Shown here in pieces: positions 58,399 through 64,000 of a stretch of DNA of 64,000 bases; the stretch's first letter is position 1; each line of letters starts with the position of its first letter. Source of the stretch: Clostridia bacterium (GTDB lineage: Bacteria > Bacillota > Clostridia > Christensenellales > Borkfalkiaceae). The notes beneath the pieces were generated by a model. It saw only the letters and a list, made by a program, of their open reading frames with translations, ran no database searches and was not told the DNA's origin. The stretch is taken from contig CAAGME010000022.1 in assembly GCA_900770945.1 (NCBI GenBank), positions 1 to 64,000 on the forward strand, read 5' to 3'. The translations under genes were made by a program, and so were the position numbers.

Positions 58399-59757
58399 AT
58401 GTCAGATCCCGAACCCGAACCCGACAGTACGATTATAGCGGTTTATATTATCGCAATCGTATTACTAATTCTCTTGTCCGCCTTTTTTTCCGCAACGGAA
58501 ACGGCGTACACCTCCGTCAACAAGCCGCGCTTAAAAACACGCGCGGGGGACGGAAACAAACGCGCCGCTAAGGTTCTTGCTCTCACCGACGTTTACGACA
58601 GAGTGCTTTTTACGCTGCTTATCGGCAACAACATAGTCAATATTACGGCTTCCACGCTCGCGACCTTGTTGTTCGTCGAACTTTTAGGCAGCGGAGCCGG
58701 TCCCACGATATCGACCGTCGTTTTAACTCTCGTGGTACTCATTTTCGGCGAGATAACGCCCAAAACCTGCGCGAAAGAAATGCCCGAAGCGTTTGCGGAA
58801 TTCGCATACCCGCTTCTCCGCTTCTTTATGGTCGTTCTCTTTCCTCTCTGCGCGGTCTTTTCCGGACTGAAAACGCTTATCCGCAAGGTATTTAAGCTTC
58901 AAGCGAGCGAAGGCATAACCGAAGAAGAGCTTTTGAATATCGTCGAAGAAGCCAACGAGGACGGTTCAATCGAAGAGAGCGAATCCGACCTTATTTCGAG
59001 CGCGATAGAATTCCATGACTGCGAAGTCGGCGAAATACTCGTGCCGAGGGTAAACGTCGTTGCCGTGCCTATCGACATGCCTATGGCGGAAATAAAAAAG
59101 GTTTTCTTTAAAAACGCATACTCTCGCCTCCCCGTCTATAACGGCACTATCGACAAAATCGTCGGGATGATTCACGAAAGAGATTTCCTCATCGCGATGG
59201 ACAGAGGCGACAAAAACATAAACGGAATAATCAAAAAGACGGCTCTTGCAACCGAACACATGAAAATTTCCACACTGCTTAAAAGCATGCAGAAAGCAAA
59301 AGTTCACCTCGCGGTCGTCGTCGACGAATACGGCGGCACGCTCGGCATAGTCACGATGGAAGATATCCTCGAAGAACTTGTCGGCGAAATTTGGGACGAA
59401 CACGACGAAGTAGTGGAATACTTCGAGAGGCTCGACCACAACACTTACAGGGTTGACGGCAACGCCGACTTAGGCGACTTTTTCGAACTTTTCTCCGTCG
59501 AAACGCAAGAAGACGACTTTGACTCACAAACGGTCGGCGGCTGGGTAATGGAAATGCTCGGCGAACTGCCGAGAAAGAACGATTCGTTCGACTTCGAACA
59601 TCTCCATATAATTCTCACGCGTTGCACGCAAAGGAGAGTTTACGAAATAAAAGTCGTCGTAACGGACGAAGCAAAAGTCGAAGAAATAGCCGAGGAAACG
59701 GAATTTTCCGACAAGACGGAAAGTAACGGCAAAACTTTAACAAAGGACAAAGCGTAA
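58399..59757 (+). CDS. CNNM/CorC-type transporter (HlyC/CorC family)
   Basis: A 452-residue membrane protein. The CNNM domain (about 1-180) has SAFFSATETAYTSVNKPRL, FTLLIGNNIVNI and FGEITPKTCAKE; two CBS domains (about 205-335) include EILVPRVNVVAV, SRLPVYNGTIDKIVGMIHERD and VVDEYGGTLGIVTMEDILEELVGEI-type sequence; the CorC/HlyC domain follows (TYRVDGNADLGDF). Such proteins export Mg2+ or Co2+ or regulate ion balance. AAGGAG lies 17 bases before ATG, with AGG nearer; an ATT start a few codons upstream cannot be excluded. It is followed 70 bases later by the patatin gene. Confidence 0.92.
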   Translation: MSDPEPEPDSTIIAVYIIAIVLLILLSAFFSATETAYTSVNKPRLKTRAGDGNKRAAKVLALTDVYDRVLFTLLIGNNIVNITASTLATLLFVELLGSGAGPTISTVVLTLVVLIFGEITPKTCAKEMPEAFAEFAYPLLRFFMVVLFPLCAVFSGLKTLIRKVFKLQASEGITEEELLNIVEEANEDGSIEESESDLISSAIEFHDCEVGEILVPRVNVVAVPIDMPMAEIKKVFFKNAYSRLPVYNGTIDKIVGMIHERDFLIAMDRGDKNINGIIKKTALATEHMKISTLLKSMQKAKVHLAVVVDEYGGTLGIVTMEDILEELVGEIWDEHDEVVEYFERLDHNTYRVDGNADLGDFFELFSVETQEDDFDSQTVGGWVMEMLGELPRKNDSFDFEHLHIILTRCTQRRVYEIKVVVTDEAKVEEIAEETEFSDKTESNGKTLTKDKA

Positions 59758-59827
59758 TCGAGATTTTTGCCCTAAAAAACCTAAAAACGACTTTCGGCTT
59801 TAAGACCACCACGCTAAGGAGATTGTT

Positions 59828-60613
59828 ATGGCAAAAAAATTAGGGATAGTTTTAGGCTCGGGCGGCGCGCTCGGGTTTGCTCATATAGGCTTTATGCAGG
59901 CGATGGACGAAAACGGCATACGCCCGGACGTTATGACGGGCTGCTCGATGGGAGCGGTCGTCGGCGCGTGCTATCTTTCGGGAATGACTCCCGAAGAGAT
60001 GAAGCATGCGGCGTTCAGGCTCAAAAACACCGACATAATAGACTTCACGATAAGTCTGTTTTCCAACAAAGCATTGCTCAAAACGAACAAAATGCACTCG
60101 CTCATAAAGCGTTACGTCAAAAAAGCTACCTTCGAAGAACTGCCCATTCCGTTTGCGACAGTCGCGGCGGACCTCGTTACGGGCAAGCTTATAACCTTTA
60201 CCGAAGGTGATTTGCGGCTTGCGGTTAAGGCGAGCGCGTCTATCCCTTGCGTTTTCACGCCCGTCGAAAAGGACGGCATGATTTTGGTTGACGGCGGAAT
60301 TTTAAGCCGTATCCCCGTGGCTCAGGCGCGCGATTTGGGTGCGGAAAAGGTCGTTGCCGTAGACGTTTTGGGCGCACTTCCGCCATACACGGAGATAAAA
60401 AACATCGTCAACGTCGCCCTCCGCGCGGTGGACGTAAGCGACCACAGACCCGTTTATATGTGGAAGCCGAAAGACACCCCCGACCTCTCCGTAAACCCCG
60501 ACTTCAAAAATCTTTCTCAGTACAAGGTGGAAGAACAAAAGTTCATTTACGAGCAAGGCTACCTTTCGGGGCTTGCCGCCGTACCGGAAATAAAAAGAAT
60601 GATTGAAGAATGA
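59828..60613 (+). CDS. Patatin-like phospholipase
   Basis: A 261-residue protein of the RssA/patatin group. GSGGALGFAHIG is the oxyanion loop, GCSMGA holds the nucleophile Ser (about residue 40) and VDGGI the catalytic Asp (about 153). These serine-Asp hydrolases cleave acyl chains from lipids. AAGGAG precedes ATG by 7 bases. It overlaps the next gene by 4 bases. Confidence 0.92.
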   Translation: MAKKLGIVLGSGGALGFAHIGFMQAMDENGIRPDVMTGCSMGAVVGACYLSGMTPEEMKHAAFRLKNTDIIDFTISLFSNKALLKTNKMHSLIKRYVKKATFEELPIPFATVAADLVTGKLITFTEGDLRLAVKASASIPCVFTPVEKDGMILVDGGILSRIPVAQARDLGAEKVVAVDVLGALPPYTEIKNIVNVALRAVDVSDHRPVYMWKPKDTPDLSVNPDFKNLSQYKVEEQKFIYEQGYLSGLAAVPEIKRMIEE

Positions 60614-61524
60614 AGGAAAAAACTGCTTTGAAAAAGGAACCGATACGCCATCATTATATACCGCAATTTATATTGAGAAATTTTTGTTTTGACAATAGCG
60701 GAAATACTTCTTATACGGACGTAAAAAGCAAAAAGGAATCGGTAAAACAAATTCGCGATATATTTATGGAAAAAAATCTTTATCGAGATACCATAAATGA
60801 CGATAATCCCGTAAAAATAGAAAAAGATTTCGCACAATTCGAAAGTGAAGTCGCATGCATTATTAAAGAGAAATTTTTAAAAGAAGAAGAGTTTGTTTTA
60901 ACCAGTCAAGAAGATGAAAAACTAAAATTATTTTTGGCGTTAATGTCGTTTAGGTCTAAATCAACGCATGATTTATTTAAAAGCAGCTTGCCGAAAGAGT
61001 CAAAAAATTTTTACGCAAATTGGCAACACGACAAAAACTTTGAGGATTTTTGGAAAAGAAATTTAGGAAAACTTGCAAAGTGTCGTTCATTAAAAGACGT
61101 TATAAATAATACCGAAATCGACGAACCCATTAAAGCGTTCTTAACAAGAGATACTTCCGGCTTTTTTGGTAAATATTTTTGCATTGTAGAACCGCGTGAC
61201 GCGGGTGAATTTGTGTTAAGCGATTGCTACCCCGTTGTTTTAAGAGGTATCGGACTACCGTTTCTTAAATTGGAAATATTTGATATTTATGTGCTTTCTC
61301 CAAATCGAGCAATATTATTCGCTAATAACGGATGCGAAGGAACGCCCAGAGAAATTTTGCAGTTACGTCCGCTAATTTTGTGCAAACCCACTAAAGACAA
61401 TAACAACCTACTCTTTAAAGTAAAAAATTTGTATTTTGAAGAAGTTGAAACAATCAATAAAATGGTTATTAAAAACGCTAAAGAGGGCTTTATTTGCAAG
61501 AGAGAAAAAAGATTATTTGATTAA
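60610..61524 (+). CDS. DUF4238 family protein
   Basis: A 304-residue cytoplasmic protein. The start RHHYIPQFILRNFC and the later FVLSDCYPVVLR and ILFANNGCEG fit DUF4238, a family of unknown activity often found in mobile or defence regions. Its codons are clearly more A+T-rich than those of neighbours, which suggests recent acquisition. The ATG overlaps the patatin stop (ATGA) and a GGAAT/GAAGAA stretch serves as ribosome site. A terminator follows. Confidence 0.82.
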   Translation: MKEKTALKKEPIRHHYIPQFILRNFCFDNSGNTSYTDVKSKKESVKQIRDIFMEKNLYRDTINDDNPVKIEKDFAQFESEVACIIKEKFLKEEEFVLTSQEDEKLKLFLALMSFRSKSTHDLFKSSLPKESKNFYANWQHDKNFEDFWKRNLGKLAKCRSLKDVINNTEIDEPIKAFLTRDTSGFFGKYFCIVEPRDAGEFVLSDCYPVVLRGIGLPFLKLEIFDIYVLSPNRAILFANNGCEGTPREILQLRPLILCKPTKDNNNLLFKVKNLYFEEVETINKMVIKNAKEGFICKREKRLFD

Positions 61525-61530
61525 ACATTA

Positions 61531-61560
61531 AAAGCTCGGCATTTTTGCCGAGCTTGTTTT
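61531..61560 (+). terminator. Terminator of the DUF4238 gene
   Basis: Stem AAGCTCGGCA/TGCCGAGCTT followed by GTTTTG. Confidence 0.8.
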
Positions 61561-61572
61561 GTAGTTGAAATT

Positions 61573-61682
61573 TATGCCGCGCTTCACGCGGCTCGATATG
61601 CGCGTTACGCGCACTCGATATTTGCCGTAGACGGCAATCGATATGCCGCAAAGCGGCTCGATATTCGCACATAAAGTGCGAA
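61573..61682. repeat. Hairpin array with TCGATAT spacers, copy 2
   Basis: Five hairpins (CCGCGC-TTCA-CGCGG, GCGCG-TTA-CGCGC, TTGCCGT/ACGGCAA, GCCGC-AAA-GCGGC and TCGCAC/GTGCGA) separated by CTCGATAT or ATCGATAT. The TTGCCGT hairpin is shared with the array at 1318-1447. Confidence 0.8.
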
Positions 61683-61721
61683 CGAAAGAGGATTTAAAAA
61701 ATTGTATAGTTACATACGCCC

Positions 61722-61756
61722 TTAATTTTCAATTTTCTGTTTTCATCTTTCAATTT
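61722..61756. repeat. TTTCAA heptad repeat
   Basis: TTAATTTTCAATTTTC and CATCTTTCAATTTA directly at the end of the alanine racemase gene, following the hairpin array. Confidence 0.55.
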
Positions 61757-62816
61757 ACTCAACATATACTCTCCGAACTCTTGAGGAAACTGACGTCAAC
61801 ACCTCATGCACGGGGAGATTTTTGCCCGCTATCGCTTGCGCCTGAGAAACTTCATCGCCGAAAAACACTACTTCGTCGCCGAGCTTTATCGGCTTTTCCG
61901 ACACGTCGATAAGCGTAAAATCCATACACACTCTGCCGAAAACGGTGCCGTAAAATTCGCCGTTTTCGGTTTTTATTTTTACTTTTTTGCCCGAATACGC
62001 TTGCAGAATGCCGTCCGCGTAGCCCAAAGGCACGAGAGCGAGCGTCATATCCTTTTTTGCGCAGATAAGCCCGTAACCGACGTATTCGCCCGCCTTTACG
62101 TCGCGCACGTCAACGACGACGGAGCAAAGCTTCATGACGGGTTTGCCGCCCGGGTAGCCGTATAAGGTAAGCCCCGCGCGCACGTCCTCTCCGAAAAAAG
62201 AGCGGCGGGAGGAAAGAGAAACGGACGAAAAAGCCGACGGAAAAGCCTTTAAAATTTTGCAAAAGTTCTCGCATTGCTTGCTTTGTAAAGCCTCGCCCTT
62301 TTTGCCGCAGTCGGTCGCAAAAAAATGCGTGTACGCGCCGACGATTTCAAGCTTTTCGACCGAAAATATCTTTTTCGTTTCGCTTATCGCCGCAAGGCAT
62401 TCCCCGCGAGATACTATCCCTTTTCGGTTCATCCCCGTGTCGTATGCGATATAAGCCTTTAAACGCCCGTTTTCGGGCAGAAAGCGAGCAAAGCTGTTCG
62501 CGTGCGCGTAATTAAAAACAGTCGGCGTAACGGCGTATAAAAGGCACTCGGGCGCAAAATCGGGCGGGACGTAGCCCAACACCGCTATTTCCGGGACGGC
62601 GGGCAAAAGGCTTGTTCTCAATTCGTACGCTTCTTCGACGTTCGCCACGCAAAAGGACGAGCAACCTATCTCCAAAAGCTTTCGGGCGATTTCTGTCGCG
62701 CCGTGTCCGTAAGCGTTCGCCTTAACGACGGCAAGCGTGTTTTTTGAACGCACACTTTTATAGTTGCTTTCGAGATTATTAAGGTTTATTACGGCTTTGC
62801 TCAATCCGTCGTACAT
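61755..62816 (-). CDS. alr: Alanine racemase
   Basis: A 353-residue PLP enzyme that interconverts L- and D-alanine for cell-wall synthesis. The PLP lysine is in VVKANAYGHG (about residue 33), followed by the TIM-barrel. The beta domain has YVGYGLICAKKDMTLA with the catalytic Tyr, PLGYADGI, GRVCMDFTLID and GDEVVFFGDE. Length is near the family norm of 360-390. AGAGG precedes ATG by 9 bases. A terminator separates it from the surface-protein gene upstream. Confidence 0.94.
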   Translation of the reverse strand: MYDGLSKAVINLNNLESNYKSVRSKNTLAVVKANAYGHGATEIARKLLEIGCSSFCVANVEEAYELRTSLLPAVPEIAVLGYVPPDFAPECLLYAVTPTVFNYAHANSFARFLPENGRLKAYIAYDTGMNRKGIVSRGECLAAISETKKIFSVEKLEIVGAYTHFFATDCGKKGEALQSKQCENFCKILKAFPSAFSSVSLSSRRSFFGEDVRAGLTLYGYPGGKPVMKLCSVVVDVRDVKAGEYVGYGLICAKKDMTLALVPLGYADGILQAYSGKKVKIKTENGEFYGTVFGRVCMDFTLIDVSEKPIKLGDEVVFFGDEVSQAQAIAGKNLPVHEVLTSVSSRVRRVYVE

Positions 62817-62866
62817 TCTTTAAACCTCTCAGCGTACTATCTTATGCAAAGGTTTTAAAAAACGTG

Positions 62867-62906
62867 AAAACGCGCACAACCTCGTTTGAGATTATGCGCG
62901 TTTTTT
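62867..62906. terminator. Terminator between the InlB-repeat gene and alr
   Basis: Stem AAAACGCGCA/TGCGCGTTTT. Confidence 0.7.
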
Positions 62907-62919
62907 GTAAAATTAACGC

Positions 62920-64000
62920 TTAGTCGTTGAATTTTAAGCGGTAGCCGAAGCCGTTCTTTCCGGCTTCTTTGAGTTCGGTTTCTTCACCCGTTTTTTCAAG
63001 TCCGTAACCGGTCATTACCGTGTCGATTGCGGCGACTGCTTTTTCAAGAGTAGCTTCGTCCGTAACCTTTATAAAAGCAGGGGTGTCGCCCATAAACAAG
63101 CCTTCCGCCTTTTCAAGCCCCAATTCTTCGGGGTTGCCGGCAAGGTAGACGTACACGCCGTCGTCCTTGACGTAAGCTTTAACGAGCATCATTCCGTTTG
63201 TAACCTTGTCATTTTCTTCGGCGAGAGCGTAACCCATAGCCGCCTTACGAATAACCGTGTAGTATTCGGCAAGCTGTTCCTCCGTTACCTCTTCCGCCGC
63301 GGGTTCTTCTTCGACGGCTTCCTCTTTAACGGGCTGTTCTTCCGTAACCTCGATTGCGGTTTCGGTCTGTTCTTCTTTTGCTTCTTCGGCTTCTTCCTCA
63401 ACCGTTTCCTCTTTTACGGGAGCGGTGGCGGTAAGGGTAAGCGCGAAGTAATGCTTGTCGGCGTCTTCCGTTTCCGTCACTTCCATAGGATTCTCGACAA
63501 GCTCGTTTTCTTTAACGAGGCGAGCGATAAGTTCCAACGCCTTGACAAACCTTTCTTTGCCGTCGATGACGTAAAGAGTGGGGGTTTCGGCATATTCCTT
63601 AGCGGTTACGGCTTTTACTTCGTAACCGGAATCGGCGGCGGACTTGGCGTCTATCGCGAGATACATCTTGATTTCCGTAGCGGAGGAAGCAAGAATCGCG
63701 AGCGTTGCCGTTTCGCCTACTTTCAGTTTATCCGCGTCCGCATACGCGCCGTGAGCGAGAAGTTCTCCGCGGAGCTTGTTGAAGTATGTTTCGATTTGAC
63801 CGGGCGTCAGAGCCGCTACCCACTTGGCGTAAACTTTTATGTTCTTGCGGCGAACGATTACGGTGTCGAGGAATCTCCTCGTCAATTCCTTATCTTCGTA
63901 CCAGCCGGCGAAAACGTAACCCGCTTTGACGGGGTTTTCAGGCATAACGAAGCTTTCGCCCTTTCTTGCTTTGACGGTCGCCGATTTGCTGCCGTCGCCC
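62920..64000 (-). CDS. InlB-repeat surface protein, C-terminal part (truncated by window edge)
   Basis: The frame is open from its stop at 62920 to the end of the window, 18 codons beyond the first in-window ATG (63943-63945), and upstream residues KSATVKARKGESFVMPENP continue the fold, so the gene extends past 64000. PVKAGYVFAGWYEDKEL is an InlB/Listeria-Bacteroides B-repeat. It is followed by about 270 residues with a Glu-rich linker (EEEAEEAKEEQTE) between two alpha/beta stretches (MYLAIDAKSAADSGYE and AFIKVTDEATLEKAVAAID). No membrane anchor follows. It is probably a secreted or surface-bound protein; function unknown. Confidence 0.72.
   Translation of the reverse strand, partial: GDGSKSATVKARKGESFVMPENPVKAGYVFAGWYEDKELTRRFLDTVIVRRKNIKVYAKWVAALTPGQIETYFNKLRGELLAHGAYADADKLKVGETATLAILASSATEIKMYLAIDAKSAADSGYEVKAVTAKEYAETPTLYVIDGKERFVKALELIARLVKENELVENPMEVTETEDADKHYFALTLTATAPVKEETVEEEAEEAKEEQTETAIEVTEEQPVKEEAVEEEPAAEEVTEEQLAEYYTVIRKAAMGYALAEENDKVTNGMMLVKAYVKDDGVYVYLAGNPEELGLEKAEGLFMGDTPAFIKVTDEATLEKAVAAIDTVMTGYGLEKTGEETELKEAGKNGFGYRLKFND

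Noticed and set aside
60610..61524. Complete anti-phage island around the DUF4238 gene
   Set aside because: No nuclease, toxin-antitoxin, recombinase or attachment site is adjacent; neighbours are housekeeping genes.

Overview
The window reads as a chromosomal segment of a Bacillota bacterium, most likely an uncultured gut member of the Clostridia. Supporting signs are strong AAGGAGG-type ribosome binding sites, frequent TTGACA-17-TATAAT promoters, GHKL kinase/LytTR regulator pairs, XRE repressors, lipoprotein signals and a large investment in secreted carbohydrate-active proteins. No species can be named from sequence alone.

Layout. Positions 1-7575 (minus strand) carry a polysaccharide-related cluster: a CBM/Ig lipoprotein, a circularly permuted family 3 glycoside hydrolase (GH3), a small CBM lipoprotein, a short peptide gene and a truncated secreted protein. 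Positions 7940-13051 are housekeeping (methylglyoxal synthase, two membrane proteins, a NUDIX hydrolase and a CopA copper ATPase with a fused CopZ-like domain). Positions 13161-23593 form a second surface cluster headed by an XRE regulator that overlaps a membrane-anchored CBM protein, followed by a multi-CBM cysteine-rich surface protein, a GH3 fusion with a frameshift, and two endonuclease/exonuclease/phosphatase (EEP) proteins. Positions 23855-31546 hold DUF1003 and DUF6440 proteins, a giant Clp-like AAA/FtsH fusion, an AAA_14/DUF4143 ATPase flanked by palindromes, a YgjP-like metallopeptidase and a membrane protein. A tRNA-Ser(GGA) followed by a roughly 173-bp tandem repeat lies at 31621-32160.

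Positions 32424-50129 form the third and largest surface cluster: two membrane-anchored permuted GH3 enzymes, two large Ig/CBM proteins, a module protein with its short peptide, and two paralogous GHKL/LytTR two-component systems, each beside a CBM gene. Positions 50352-56440 contain two XRE repressor loci, a cyclophilin and a secreted beta-helix protein followed by two more short peptides. Positions 56783-64000 are mixed: SecB-like chaperone, CNNM/CorC transporter, patatin phospholipase, DUF4238 protein, alanine racemase and a truncated InlB-repeat protein.

How it fits together (inference). The four permuted GH3 enzymes, the CBM/Ig proteins and the regulators look like several glycan capture-and-cleavage units on the cell surface. 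Three CBM-gene promoters carry paired direct repeats exactly 21 bp apart, ending exactly 30 bp before the -10 box, which fits LytTR activators. Three XRE-linked promoters carry palindromes inside the -35/-10 spacer. The strongest candidate for an undescribed system is a family of 42-52-residue peptides, with a shared E-[ND]-V-I-x-[TS]-S-like core, encoded directly beside secreted proteins that share a duplicated beta plus YGKAA-helix module, seen at three separate loci.
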